A DNA stretch of 64,000 bases from Lachnospiraceae bacterium (GCA_028693165.1 JAQUVX010000013.1:1-64000); one strand, 5' to 3'; shown: positions 7,960 to 17,045, counted from the stretch's first letter. The notes: generated from the letters alone by a model not told the origin. A program made the numbers and translations.

Positions 7960-8826
7960 TCACAATTTCAAGATACGTTCCGCATTTTTATGTAACAATA
8001 ATTCCAATATCTCTGGCTCAAATCCAAGCGTCATGAAATAATCCAGACTCTGCTTCAATGGTCGAACCGGATAGCTCGTTGCAAAAAGCATTCTATAACG
8101 CATATAGGAATTTGCTGCCTGGATAAACTCGTTAGACATTGGCATATTCGGTATATTGCAAAAGAAATCCGGGTAAAAATAAATATTTATACACTGCAGT
8201 GCAACGCCCAAAAATTCCTCTACATACGGCCAGCATCCATGTGATACGGTAAATGTTACCTTGGGGAATCGCAGTGCCACTTTCTGCAGGTTGATTGGAT
8301 TGCAAAACGATAGATCTTCCCCCGCCAGTACGCTTAAAGTAAATGCACAGATCAGACCATATTCTTCGCACTTCTCATAGATTGGATTTAACTCCTTGTC
8401 ATCCACATATTTGGGTGGCATCGCCCATCCCGGCTCCATGGCAATTCCCTTGATTTGATATTTATTTACATAATAATTGATTTCCCGAACCGCCGCCGGA
8501 ACATCCGCTGGATCTACCGCCGGAAACGCAATAAAACAATCCGGAAACTCCTGCTGAAGCTGACATACATCCTCATTACTGACGCAGGCCATGCCCGGGC
8601 GCACTTTTCGCCCTTGAACAACCTGCATATCGATACCAGATGATTTCAGTTCCTCCATATATAGCTCGAAATTACCAACTCTCGCTGATTCAATTCCTTC
8701 GCTTCCCATATAAATGCCCGGAACCTCTTCTTTCTTTGCATACGCGTCTTCCATCGGGCGCGGAAAAAAATTTCCCTCTGTTATAAAACTTTTATATGGT
8801 GGCCTTGTTCTAAAATCAATTACCAT
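7960..8826 (-). CDS. Amidohydrolase-2 family TIM-barrel protein
   Basis: A 288-residue protein of the amidohydrolase_2 family (metal-dependent hydrolases and decarboxylases). The N-terminus MVIDFRTRPP stands where most members have a metal-binding DxHxH, so one metal ligand set looks altered. A later SHGCWPYVEE matches the usual strand-6 H motif, and the end NAERILKL is the family's typical NAxRLL close. The start has AGAAGGATCAGGATC before it. It sits divergent to the LysR gene and before the ribokinase-like gene. It may act on the base or on a modified sugar from nucleosides, but nothing in the sequence fixes the reaction. Confidence 0.7.
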   Translation of the reverse strand: MVIDFRTRPPYKSFITEGNFFPRPMEDAYAKKEEVPGIYMGSEGIESARVGNFELYMEELKSSGIDMQVVQGRKVRPGMACVSNEDVCQLQQEFPDCFIAFPAVDPADVPAAVREINYYVNKYQIKGIAMEPGWAMPPKYVDDKELNPIYEKCEEYGLICAFTLSVLAGEDLSFCNPINLQKVALRFPKVTFTVSHGCWPYVEEFLGVALQCINIYFYPDFFCNIPNMPMSNEFIQAANSYMRYRMLFATSYPVRPLKQSLDYFMTLGFEPEILELLLHKNAERILKL

Positions 8827-8915
8827 GATCCTGATCCTTCTTTCTATATTATTGAACTTACCGCAAAACAATTGAAAAAATCTGTCCCTTAACGTATTAT
8901 TATAACAACAACTTT

Positions 8916-8937
8916 AATAATGATTTTATTATCAATT
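8916..8937. promoter_or_regulatory. Candidate LysR-regulator site, shared with the bmp promoter
   Basis: The minus-strand 22-mer begins AATTGATAA and ends ATTATT. It matches bases 16455-16476 at 18 of 22 positions. It lies between the divergent amidohydrolase and LysR genes, where a LysR regulator would normally bind. Confidence 0.45.
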
Positions 8938-8953
8938 ATAGAAAGGACATGTC

Positions 8954-9838
8954 ATGACACTTCGCAATCTCAAAATATTTGTTACCGTCGCAGAAACCGG
9001 CAATATGCATACCGCCGCACAGCAGCTTTATATTGCTCAGCCTGCAATCAGCCATGCCATCGCTGAAATTGAAGAAGAATATCACATCAAGCTTTTTGAA
9101 CGATTTTCCCGAAAACTTTACATCACAGCTTCAGGTAATCAATTCCTGTATTATGCAAAACATGTCCTTTCTCTGCTCAACGAACTGGAACAGCAGATGA
9201 GCGATACCACCGCCTATACCATGATTAAAATCGGTGCAACCATTACCATCGGTACCTGCCTACTGCATCACATTTTACAGGAATTCAAACAATCTTACCC
9301 ACACGCAGACATCCATGTCTATTTAAATACTCCAGATTACCTTGGTTCCGCCCTGGTAAACAATGAATTGGATATCGCCCTGGTGGAAAGTCTTCCTACC
9401 AATATTGAACTGGTGAGTGAAGATTTTCTGGACGATGAAATGGTATTGGTTGTCAGCCCCAACCACCCCTTTGCCCAAAAGCGCTGCGCGGCACTGGAAG
9501 AAATCAGCAAAGAAAACTATATTGCCAGGGAACCCAGTAAAACGCAGGAACTTTTTGTACACTTCATGGAGGTGCACAATCACACACTGCACAGCACCTG
9601 GTTTTGCAACAATTCCGAGACCACAAAAATGGCCGTCATGAATAATTACGGGATCACCGTCATCTCCAAACGCATCGTGGCAAAAGAACTGGCACAGGGT
9701 TCACTGATTGAAATCGCTATTGAAAACGGACCTATACTCCGAAAGTTTCACATGGTCTATCACAAAAGCAAATATTTTTCCAATGCCCTGCTTGATTTGA
9801 AGGATATTTGTCACAATCTGGAAGTGACACTACCATAA
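8954..9838 (+). CDS. LysR-family transcriptional regulator
   Basis: A 294-residue LysR-type regulator. Residues 1-60 form the winged helix-turn-helix (MTLRNLKIFVTVAETGNMHTA onward, with AQPAISHAIAEIEE as recognition helix). Residues 90-290 form the periplasmic-binding-protein-like effector domain, with the usual VKIGAT-like start. The ATG follows GAAAGGACATGTC. It is divergent from the amidohydrolase-kinase pair and convergent with the last gene of the nucleoside operon. The likely inducer is a nucleoside, base or pentose; this is inferred from position and from the shared 22-bp site. Confidence 0.88.
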   Translation: MTLRNLKIFVTVAETGNMHTAAQQLYIAQPAISHAIAEIEEEYHIKLFERFSRKLYITASGNQFLYYAKHVLSLLNELEQQMSDTTAYTMIKIGATITIGTCLLHHILQEFKQSYPHADIHVYLNTPDYLGSALVNNELDIALVESLPTNIELVSEDFLDDEMVLVVSPNHPFAQKRCAALEEISKENYIAREPSKTQELFVHFMEVHNHTLHSTWFCNNSETTKMAVMNNYGITVISKRIVAKELAQGSLIEIAIENGPILRKFHMVYHKSKYFSNALLDLKDICHNLEVTLP

Positions 9839-9845
9839 TCCATGC

Positions 9846-10565
9846 TTACACTGCGGGAGACAGATTAAAAACTCCTCCAACAAAAAGCAGTACATAGATG
9901 ACATATAAAAATACTCTCTGACTCAATTTTCCGCAAAGCCTTCCGCCCACTATGATGCCCGCCAATACCGCAGGTGCGCCGATTGCAGCCATCCTGACCG
10001 CCTCCCACCGCAGCGTCCCCAGAACAGCATATTGGATTGCTGCTATCACACTGACTGCAGTCCACAAAAGCGCCAGTGTACCTCGAAATTGTCTCTTTCC
10101 GCCCAACTCCTGCTGCGCGTACATCACGACAAAGCTTCCGCCGGAAGAGATTGCTCCCTGCACCACGCCGCCCAAAAACAACAACGTGGCCAGCATCGTT
10201 TTCGAAAAAAATAATTTCTGCATACATGGCAGTTTCAGTTTCAGGAATCCATATACACTCATGAAAATCATGAAAATTCCCAAAGCGTGTTTCAGTACCA
10301 CGACATCCATCATTTTCATCGCGTAAATCCCTACCGGAAGCCCAAGGCACATATGCCCTATGATCTCCCATAATTTTCGAAATTCGATCTCGCCCCAACA
10401 GCGAATTGCGATCCAAAGATTCAGAATGCAAGTCAGTGTCGATGCCATAATGATCATCTTTGGCTCAAACAACTGCGTGAGAAACGGAATGCTGATCATC
10501 CCTGCACCGAATCCTCCAATTGATCCCACTACATTTGACAAAAACAAAATTATCAGATATATCAT
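9846..10565 (-). CDS. TSUP-family (TauE/SafE) membrane permease
   Basis: A 239-residue integral membrane protein of the sulfite exporter TauE/SafE family, with about seven to eight hydrophobic segments. The two-fold GGFGAGMISIP near the start and GAISSGGSFV in the second half are the TSUP repeat motifs. Its start overlaps the nucleoside hydrolase stop by 4 bases (ATGA), so the two are translationally coupled. TSUP members move sulfonates, sulfite or organic anions across the membrane. In this operon it might export or import a product of nucleoside breakdown, a guess from context only. No terminator is evident before the convergent LysR gene, whose stop is 7 bases away. Confidence 0.82.
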   Translation of the reverse strand: MIYLIILFLSNVVGSIGGFGAGMISIPFLTQLFEPKMIIMASTLTCILNLWIAIRCWGEIEFRKLWEIIGHMCLGLPVGIYAMKMMDVVVLKHALGIFMIFMSVYGFLKLKLPCMQKLFFSKTMLATLLFLGGVVQGAISSGGSFVVMYAQQELGGKRQFRGTLALLWTAVSVIAAIQYAVLGTLRWEAVRMAAIGAPAVLAGIIVGGRLCGKLSQRVFLYVIYVLLFVGGVFNLSPAV

Positions 10566-11515
10566 GTCAAGTTCCCTGCCGAAACAAGGATCAGATCAAA
10601 AAAGCGATCCTGATTCAGTTCAAACACCACAGTGACATTGTCCGGAAGTTCAGAGCGATGCGCATAGTCACACACGGTTGCCCCTGACAGATATCCAGAC
10701 TCCGTCGGTATTTCCACATGCATTTTTTCACTCTTCACAATCAGGGACGGATCGATCACACCCGCGACAGCGCAGGCGTCATGAACCGGACATCCACCAA
10801 GATCAATCCATGTACGGTTGTGCAGAACCCAAAATTCTTTTAATAATGAGGACATCATGTATCCCGTCTTATTACCAAGTGCCAACAGGCGATCAATAAA
10901 CGATTGCCCGAATAACGTTCTGTATGTCACATCATATCCGTACATCGTTATGGGAATCCCACTTTCAAATAGAATTTTCGTCGCCTCTGCATCCAGAAAC
11001 GTATTAAACTCCATAAACGGTTTTGTCAAAACGAACTGACAGGTTCCTCCCATAATTGAAAACTGTTTTATTTTTTTTCGACAAAGTTCCGGAAATGCCC
11101 GGATCAACAGCCCTATATTGGTAAGCGGCGCGGTGCAGATTATGGTAACCGGCTCCTCGCTGCTGCGCAGTACATCTGCCATAACTTCGATTGCCTTTCT
11201 CTCCGACACCTTCAATGAATTGTCCTTCGGAAATTCAAAGCCATCCAGGCCACTAACCCCATGACAGCCATCCGCATCGGTTCTTGTGTACGCTCTGACA
11301 AGCGGCCGCTCAGCCCCGGCAGCAACTTCTCGCTCGACACCACAGTAATGAAGAATATTAAGAGTGTTTTTTACGACCTTTTCCATACGCTTATTTCCAG
11401 CCACATTGGTAACTGCCTTTACGTCCAAAGCAGAGCTTCCAAGTGCCAGAACCAGCGCCACCATGTCATCATGGCCCGGATCACAGTCAAGTATTACTGG
11501 AATCTTTTTTTCCAT
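10562..11515 (-). CDS. Inosine-uridine preferring nucleoside hydrolase
   Basis: A 317-residue nucleoside hydrolase. DCDPGHDD at residues 10-17 supplies the calcium-binding aspartates, and VHDACAVAGV near the C-terminus carries the second HD set that completes the site. It cleaves the N-glycosidic bond of ribonucleosides to base plus ribose. The start at 11515 is chosen because GGAGG (11521-11525) lies 5 bases upstream; an ATG at 11527 would overlap that site. It follows the ABC permease genes by 15 bases and is coupled to the TSUP gene. Together with the ABC importer and ribokinase-like gene it completes a nucleoside-to-ribose-phosphate path. Confidence 0.9.
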   Translation of the reverse strand: MEKKIPVILDCDPGHDDMVALVLALGSSALDVKAVTNVAGNKRMEKVVKNTLNILHYCGVEREVAAGAERPLVRAYTRTDADGCHGVSGLDGFEFPKDNSLKVSERKAIEVMADVLRSSEEPVTIICTAPLTNIGLLIRAFPELCRKKIKQFSIMGGTCQFVLTKPFMEFNTFLDAEATKILFESGIPITMYGYDVTYRTLFGQSFIDRLLALGNKTGYMMSSLLKEFWVLHNRTWIDLGGCPVHDACAVAGVIDPSLIVKSEKMHVEIPTESGYLSGATVCDYAHRSELPDNVTVVFELNQDRFFDLILVSAGNLT

Positions 11516-11530
11516 CGCATCCTCCATCCA

Positions 11531-12490
11531 TCAATTTATAGAAGCGGATTGTTTTGCTTCCATGATTTCACGTCTCATCCTGCTATCTTTTTTGTGCTGC
11601 TCAAGAACCGAATAGATGATAATTCCCATGATAGAGGCAACATATGGAATCGCCATAACTACATCGGTCGAGAAGGCATTGATCTGCAATACGTTGGCAA
11701 CCGCGTTTGCTGTACCAAACAAAAGTGCTGAAAACATAGCACCGATTGGATTTCCACGTCCCATTGCATCTGCCGCAACACCGATAAAACCACGCCCTGC
11801 TGTCATATTTACGATAAATACCTGCATGTTTCCCATGGACATATACATACCGCCAAGGGAGGCGAACAGACCGCTCAATCCCAACGCAATCAGCTTTACT
11901 CTCGTTGGATTTTCGCCGACCGATTTTGCTGCACTGGCATTTTCACCGACTGCCCGTATATGAAGCCCCAGCGGTGTCCGATACATCAAAAACCAGCATA
12001 CAACCACGAGCACAAAGGCAACATAGGTAAATAGGTTATGCCCGGAAACAACCTGCCCGACAAACGGAATATGCTCCACAATCGGGATGTTCGCATTTGG
12101 CACACTTAAACTTTTGATCATAGAGGAGGAACCCTTGTCACCGGTAAATGCATAAAGAATCATGATAGCCGCACCATTTGTAAACGTATTAATGGCTACA
12201 CCAGTCAAGATCATGTTGGTGTTCATCATAATATGGAAGTACCCCATAAAGATTCCCATCACAACACCAACAAGCATTCCGCAAATCAGTGCAAGGCCGA
12301 GATTTTTCGTAAATGCACTCACAAGCACTCCCGTCAGTGCCGCCATAATCATGGTGCTGTCGATCGTAATATTGGTCACACCTCCCTTTCGTGCCACAAG
12401 AGAAGAAAGGCTTGCAAAAATCAGCGGTGTTGACACTCGGATAATGGTATAAAAGAAATCAGCAGTCAGAAAATTTTTCAACAATTCCAT
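11531..12490 (-). CDS. nupQ: ABC transporter permease, NupQ type (nucleoside/simple sugar)
   Basis: A 319-residue membrane permease of the BPD_transp_2 family, with about eight to ten hydrophobic helices. The cytoplasmic loop GLHIRAVGENASAAKSVGEN is the usual contact with the ATPase, and AGRGFIGVAADAMGRGNP is characteristic of NupQ/YufQ-type subunits. The start has AAAGGTAGGGCGAAT before it. It sits 7 bases after the partner permease gene. It should form the heterodimeric channel with the NupP-like protein for nucleosides delivered by the BMP lipoprotein. Confidence 0.88.
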   Translation of the reverse strand: MELLKNFLTADFFYTIIRVSTPLIFASLSSLVARKGGVTNITIDSTMIMAALTGVLVSAFTKNLGLALICGMLVGVVMGIFMGYFHIMMNTNMILTGVAINTFTNGAAIMILYAFTGDKGSSSMIKSLSVPNANIPIVEHIPFVGQVVSGHNLFTYVAFVLVVVCWFLMYRTPLGLHIRAVGENASAAKSVGENPTRVKLIALGLSGLFASLGGMYMSMGNMQVFIVNMTAGRGFIGVAADAMGRGNPIGAMFSALLFGTANAVANVLQINAFSTDVVMAIPYVASIMGIIIYSVLEQHKKDSRMRREIMEAKQSASIN

Positions 12491-12497
12491 ATTCGCC

Positions 12498-13559
12498 CTA
12501 CCTTTCCTTCGCGCTGTACTTCACACGCAGTTTTTGCTGCGTTCCTGCAAGGAACGCATTCGCGCCAATAAACAGAATCATAATTGCCTGAATGATCATT
12601 ACGATCTCACTTGCCACATCAGAAGAACGATTCATGATATCTGCACCGGTTCGAACATAACCCAAAAAGAATGCGGAAAAAATGATATATTGGGGTTTGT
12701 ACTTTGCCAGCGTTGCCACCATGATACCATCCCAGCCCATATTGGTAAGCGAGAACCAGGAAAATCTCGGGTTTCGTCCAAACATCTCCATTCCACCGCC
12801 AAAACCACTGATTCCGCCGCCAATGAACTGTGCCAGAATACACACGGCAAATACGTTGATTCCAATATATCTGGCATAACTCGGATTTAATCCAACCAGG
12901 CGAATACGGTATCCCCATTTTGTTTTATATAAGAAAAACCATACCACAACGATCGCAAGCAGCGCCACGATCAAATTGGCATTTACTTTTGTCCCAGGAA
13001 TCAGAACTGGGAGAAAACTATCCTTTGGCAACGGATAAGATCCGGAGGAAGTCGATGTGATATCCATCAAAAATTTACTAAAAATAAAATTGCCGACATA
13101 AAAAATCACATAGTTAAATAACAGGGAAACGACAAAAGCATCCGTGTTATATTTCAAGTTTACGATCATCGGAAGCAGCGCCATCAAGCCGCAGACAAAA
13201 AAAACAACGATCATAGAAAATACGGTCGATTTGTATCCGTGAAGTGCGATCATCTTGATGGATACGGTTGCCGCCATCAGACCGCCAAAATAGTAACAGC
13301 CTTCCCCGGATAGTGTCCTCTTTCCTGTTGCCCAGAGAATGCAGACCCCCAATCCCACATAGATCAACGGAATCGTGTTCTCGATCAGGTTTCCAATTCT
13401 GCGCGTGGAGCTGAACGGCCCCAAAAGAAATGCATTCAGCGCAGTAAGCGGTTCCTCGCTCACAATCAGAATAATCATAAAAGCAACAATCATCGCTATA
13501 AAAATCGCCAGAATTGTTTTTATTACAGAAAACAACTGGTTTAACTGTTTATTGTTCAT
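12498..13559 (-). CDS. nupP: ABC transporter permease, NupP type (nucleoside/simple sugar)
   Basis: A 353-residue membrane permease of the BPD_transp_2 family. The loop GYRIRLVGLNPSYARYIGIN is the ATPase-contact loop, and GGGISGFGGGMEMFG and LAGTQQ are typical of the YufP/NupP subunits. The start at 13559 has AGGAGG six bases upstream; an earlier ATG would remove it. The gene begins 11 bases inside the end of the ATPase gene, so the two are coupled. It is the partner of the downstream NupQ-like subunit. Confidence 0.88.
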   Translation of the reverse strand: MNNKQLNQLFSVIKTILAIFIAMIVAFMIILIVSEEPLTALNAFLLGPFSSTRRIGNLIENTIPLIYVGLGVCILWATGKRTLSGEGCYYFGGLMAATVSIKMIALHGYKSTVFSMIVVFFVCGLMALLPMIVNLKYNTDAFVVSLLFNYVIFYVGNFIFSKFLMDITSTSSGSYPLPKDSFLPVLIPGTKVNANLIVALLAIVVVWFFLYKTKWGYRIRLVGLNPSYARYIGINVFAVCILAQFIGGGISGFGGGMEMFGRNPRFSWFSLTNMGWDGIMVATLAKYKPQYIIFSAFFLGYVRTGADIMNRSSDVASEIVMIIQAIMILFIGANAFLAGTQQKLRVKYSAKER

Positions 13560-15108
13560 ATACAGCCTCCTTGATTTCATCGGGAGTTTGCTTTTTGATT
13601 CCCAGCATGTATTCCCCTATCTCTTCCTCCGTAATGCCCGCCAGATTTTTGATATAGGCTGCAATCTGCCCATCGTACATGATAATCAGAGAATCACTCA
13701 GTTCCATGATTTCCGACAGATCCGCCGAACTTACCAAAATAGCAGTATCCGCATCACGCAGTTCAATGATTTTTTTCTGTATAAATTTCGTGGCACCAAC
13801 ATCAATGCCGCGAGACGGCTGATCGATGATAATCAGATCACGAGGCATCGACAATTCTCTGGCTACCACCACCTTTTGAATATTTCCACCTGACAGCATT
13901 GTTACGGTCTGTGAAGACTCGTCACATTTGACCGCAAACTCCCGAATCAGTTCATTTGCCTTTTCATTTAAGTGTTTTTCATTGATGACTCCGCCCTTAG
14001 AAAATTGTGGCTCAGACAGGCGGTTTGCCAGCATATTCTCCTTGATGGTCGCCTCGGCAGCCACACCTACCTTCAGTCTATCCTGTGGAATATAAGCACA
14101 TTTTCCCTTGTCTCGAATCTCCTGAATCGACATACCGACAACGGACAGGTCCTTGATGGTAATACTGCCGCGTTGGATCTTTCTCATTCCTACAATACTT
14201 TCCAGCAGCTCTCGCTGGCCGTTTCCTTCTACGCCGGCAATTCCAAGGATTTCCCCACTTCGAACGGTAAAACTCACATCATCAACTTTTAGTTTTCCTT
14301 CGCCATACCCATTGTAAAGATGCTCCACACGCAAAACTGTGGTTTTGGGTGCCGCCGGTTTTTTATCAATATGCATTTTCACTTCATGACCGACCATCAG
14401 TTTGGAAATGTCCGACTCCGAAATATCTTTTACCGAATATACTCCCATTGACAGTCCATTTTTCAAAATTGTAATGCGATCACAGATCTGCTTTACTTCC
14501 CGAATTTTGTGTGTGATAAAGATCACCGTGTGGTCATGCTGCCGCAGAATCTCCAACTGACGAAACAGTTCTTCCGTTTCCTGCGGCGTCAGAACCGCGG
14601 TCGGTTCATCGAGGATCAGAATTTTAGCTCCACGGTAAAGTGCCTTTAGAATTTCAACCCGCTGTTTCATTCCCACTGGCAGGTCCTCCACCCTTGCACG
14701 AGGATCGATTGGCAGGTTATACAAATCCGATATTTTCCGAGTTTCCTCCAGTGCTCTGGTACGATCAATAAACAATCCTTTTCTCGGCTCCGCACAGAGC
14801 ATCATATTTTCAGCTACCGTCAGAGAAGGCACCAGCATAAATTCCTGGTGCACCATTCCGATTCCCAGGGCGATCGCCTCGGACGGATTGTTGATGTGCA
14901 CCGTTTTTCCCTCAAACAGGATTTCTCCCTTATCCACCTTTTCCAATCCAAAAAGCATTTTCATCAAGGTGGATTTCCCGGCCCCATTCTCTCCCATAAC
15001 CGCATGGATTTCACCATAATTCACGCTAAAATCCACATCCTTATTTGCTACTACGCCATTGGAATATATCTTGGTGATACCCTTCATCTTAATAGCGGGG
15101 GTCTGCAT
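13549..15108 (-). CDS. nupO: ABC transporter ATP-binding protein, NupO type (two nucleotide-binding domains)
   Basis: A 519-residue protein with two fused ATPase domains, as in the RbsA/NupO group. The first has Walker A GENGAGKST near residue 40 and the Walker B LILDEPTAVL region near 165. The second starts near 255 with the degenerate GVEGNGQREL P-loop, and has LSGGNIQK and LIIDQPSRGIDVGA. Degenerate second P-loops are normal here. It powers uptake of nucleosides through the two permeases. The start follows AAAAGGAGTGAGCCATAT. A stem-loop lies between it and the binding-protein gene. Confidence 0.9.
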   Translation of the reverse strand: MQTPAIKMKGITKIYSNGVVANKDVDFSVNYGEIHAVMGENGAGKSTLMKMLFGLEKVDKGEILFEGKTVHINNPSEAIALGIGMVHQEFMLVPSLTVAENMMLCAEPRKGLFIDRTRALEETRKISDLYNLPIDPRARVEDLPVGMKQRVEILKALYRGAKILILDEPTAVLTPQETEELFRQLEILRQHDHTVIFITHKIREVKQICDRITILKNGLSMGVYSVKDISESDISKLMVGHEVKMHIDKKPAAPKTTVLRVEHLYNGYGEGKLKVDDVSFTVRSGEILGIAGVEGNGQRELLESIVGMRKIQRGSITIKDLSVVGMSIQEIRDKGKCAYIPQDRLKVGVAAEATIKENMLANRLSEPQFSKGGVINEKHLNEKANELIREFAVKCDESSQTVTMLSGGNIQKVVVARELSMPRDLIIIDQPSRGIDVGATKFIQKKIIELRDADTAILVSSADLSEIMELSDSLIIMYDGQIAAYIKNLAGITEEEIGEYMLGIKKQTPDEIKEAVYEQ

Positions 15109-15135
15109 ATATGGCTCACTCCTTTTCCCTTTTTC

Positions 15136-15173
15136 AAAAAAGGGGAAGGGCTGTTTTGCAACGCGCCTTCCCC
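15136..15173 (-). terminator. Intra-operon attenuator hairpin between bmp and nupO genes
   Basis: On the minus strand GGGGAAGGC(g) pairs with GCCCTTCCCC around an 11-12 base loop and is followed by TTTTTT (15136-15141). It would partially stop transcription after the lipoprotein gene, giving more binding protein than ATPase. Confidence 0.7.
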
Positions 15174-15195
15174 GTATAATCCCTATGACTGCAGT

Positions 15196-16356
15196 TTACT
15201 GTGCTGAGTTAATTACCTTGTCAATCTGTGCTGCGTCCATGCCAATAGCCGTTGGAACAGTAATCTCACCGCTGCTGATTTTGCTTTCATACTCGATAAC
15301 TGTTTTCTTTACATCCTCTGGAAGCTGCGCCTCATAAAATTCATTTTTGACAACACCGGCCCCATCTTCCTTTACACCTACTGTTTCCTGCGAGCCGAAC
15401 GGAAGTTTTCCCTTTACATACCTCTCATAGGCTGAAGAAACCGCATTGTCCACTTTCTTCATGACGGATGCAAGGATAACATTCTGGATGCTCTCATCGC
15501 TCTTCGAATACTTTGTGGCAACATCCTGATCGTCTCCGATTGCCCATACTTCCTTATCGCGTGCTGCTTCATACACCCCTGCTGCAGCATTGCCGCATGC
15601 CGGAAATACTACGTCTGCGCCATCACTGATCTGCGCCAGAGCAAGCTCTTTTGCAAGTGTTGCATCATTAAAATCATTCGTAAATGCCACAGCAACCTTG
15701 ATATCCGGTTTGACTGCCTGTGCTCCGTTGATGAAGCCTACCATAAAATCATAGATAACCGGAATCTTTGTGGCACCAACAAAGCCAACGTAATCTGTTT
15801 TTGTCATACTGGCTGCGATTACCCCTGCCATAAAGGCCGCTTCATTCTGATGAAAATCCATGGCATATACATTCGGCATTTCAACAGCATCGAAATCCAG
15901 ATTAACATCGTAACAAATAAACGGAACATCCGAATACATCGGAGCTACTGCCTGAATGGTGTCTTTCATCAGAGATCCGCCCGTAATGATCAAATCATAG
16001 TCTTCTTCACAGAGATCACTCATTGCCGCTTCCCATTTTGCAGAATCAGTAACTGCAGTTCCAAGTTCAATAATGTCAAGGCTTGCACCCAGCTGCTTTG
16101 ATATCGCCTCAGAAGCTCTGCATGCAAGATCATGCGTTCCGCCATCACCGCGCACATTTGGAAGCACTGTTACAATTTTTTTAATTTCCAACGGATTCTC
16201 ACTATTTGCCGCCACTGTTTCTGAAACGGCGGCGGTCTCTTCCTGCTTTGTTGTCGCGGTGGCCGCTGTCGTTTCCGCAGCGCTTCCACCGCCACACGCC
16301 GTCAACATAGACACTACAGAAGCCACCATAACTACTGCTAACAATCGTTTCTTCAT
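15196..16356 (-). CDS. bmpA: BMP-family nucleoside-binding lipoprotein
   Basis: A 386-residue extracellular substrate-binding lipoprotein. The signal peptide MKKRLLAVVMV... ends in a lipobox LTAC with Cys21 as lipid anchor, followed by a T/A/E-rich tether (about 22-55) and the BMP fold. It has the family's DGGTHDLA..., YDLIITGG and GFVGATKIP patterns. BMP proteins such as PnrA and NupN bind purine or pyrimidine nucleosides. The start at 16356 has GGGGAGGTATTCAG. It is the first gene of the nucleoside operon and is followed by an attenuator hairpin. Confidence 0.9.
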   Translation of the reverse strand: MKKRLLAVVMVASVVSMLTACGGGSAAETTAATATTKQEETAAVSETVAANSENPLEIKKIVTVLPNVRGDGGTHDLACRASEAISKQLGASLDIIELGTAVTDSAKWEAAMSDLCEEDYDLIITGGSLMKDTIQAVAPMYSDVPFICYDVNLDFDAVEMPNVYAMDFHQNEAAFMAGVIAASMTKTDYVGFVGATKIPVIYDFMVGFINGAQAVKPDIKVAVAFTNDFNDATLAKELALAQISDGADVVFPACGNAAAGVYEAARDKEVWAIGDDQDVATKYSKSDESIQNVILASVMKKVDNAVSSAYERYVKGKLPFGSQETVGVKEDGAGVVKNEFYEAQLPEDVKKTVIEYESKISSGEITVPTAIGMDAAQIDKVINSAQ

Positions 16357-16408
16357 CTGAATACCTCCCCTGTTCTGGCATTGTACACAAGCTAACTTTC
16401 TATTCATT

Positions 16409-16476
16409 ATCATAGCATCATATATTGATAATGTAAAATATCAATACTTTATCGAATTGATAACAATTTTATTATT
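16409..16476 (-). promoter_or_regulatory. Predicted bmp operon promoter and regulator site
   Basis: On the minus strand TTACAT (16431-16436) and TATGAT (16409-16414) are 16 bp apart. Upstream lies a TATTGATA...TATCAATA inverted repeat (16423-16446) and the AATTGATAA 22-mer (16455-16476) shared with the LysR intergenic region. This fits activation by the LysR protein. Confidence 0.45.
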
Positions 16477-16639
16477 AATTGATTTTAATTTTGTTTGTTT
16501 TTCCTTTATTTATTTTAATTTCTTTTTTATCATTGTGTAAATAGACAAAAAACCAGCATTGCGCAATCACTATTTGATCTATAGAACAATCCCATTTAAC
16601 GTGTATATAACTATATTCATGCTATGCCCTAACAAAATA

Positions 16640-16670
16640 GGGCATTACCACAACAAACATGGCAATGCCC
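16640..16670 (-). terminator. Terminator of the TRAP-HD-cupin operon
   Basis: On the minus strand GGGCATTGCC pairs with GGTAATGCCC (9 of 10) and runs into TATTTTGTT. A competing perfect 8-bp hairpin, ATGCCCTA/TAGGGCAT (16624-16645), shares one arm. Confidence 0.7.
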
Positions 16671-16676
16671 CTTTTA

Positions 16677-17030
16677 TTATTCCGTATACAATATCAAAGC
16701 AATCATTTCGATTGGTTCGTTTCCGATTGCTTCGATCCCATGTCCTTCTCCTGATCCGGTCATGGTCACGTCCCCTGCCGAAACCTTCACAACATTGCCG
16801 TTGTCATTATATCTTCCTTCACCGCTCAAAATATAATAGATTTCAGCATCGTTCTCATGCACATGATAACCGATTTCCGAGCCGGGATAGACTGTCGTGT
16901 GTGCAAAAACCCGCCCCTTCTGATACATTTCATCTGAGCCTTCAAGCAGGTTCCTTACATTGATTTCTCCAACCCCATGAAAAGGTGATGGCTTTTTTTC
17001 AAATGTAATACTCTCTCTTTTTCTTACCAA
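16677..17030 (-). CDS. Small cupin-domain protein
   Basis: A 117-residue single cupin. The two motifs are visible: GSEIGYHVHENDAEIYYILSG with the H-x-H and E metal ligands, and later GDVTMTGSGEGHGIEAIG with the last His. It begins at a TTG codon with GAGAGGTGTCGC before it; no ATG is available nearby. Cupins of this size are sugar isomerases, lyases or sensors. It is the last gene of the TRAP operon, 15 bases behind the HD-domain gene, so it may act on the imported compound, for example as an epimerase or isomerase. The substrate is unknown. Confidence 0.78.
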   Translation of the reverse strand: MVRKRESITFEKKPSPFHGVGEINVRNLLEGSDEMYQKGRVFAHTTVYPGSEIGYHVHENDAEIYYILSGEGRYNDNGNVVKVSAGDVTMTGSGEGHGIEAIGNEPIEMIALILYTE

Positions 17031-17045
17031 AGCGACACCTCTCTA

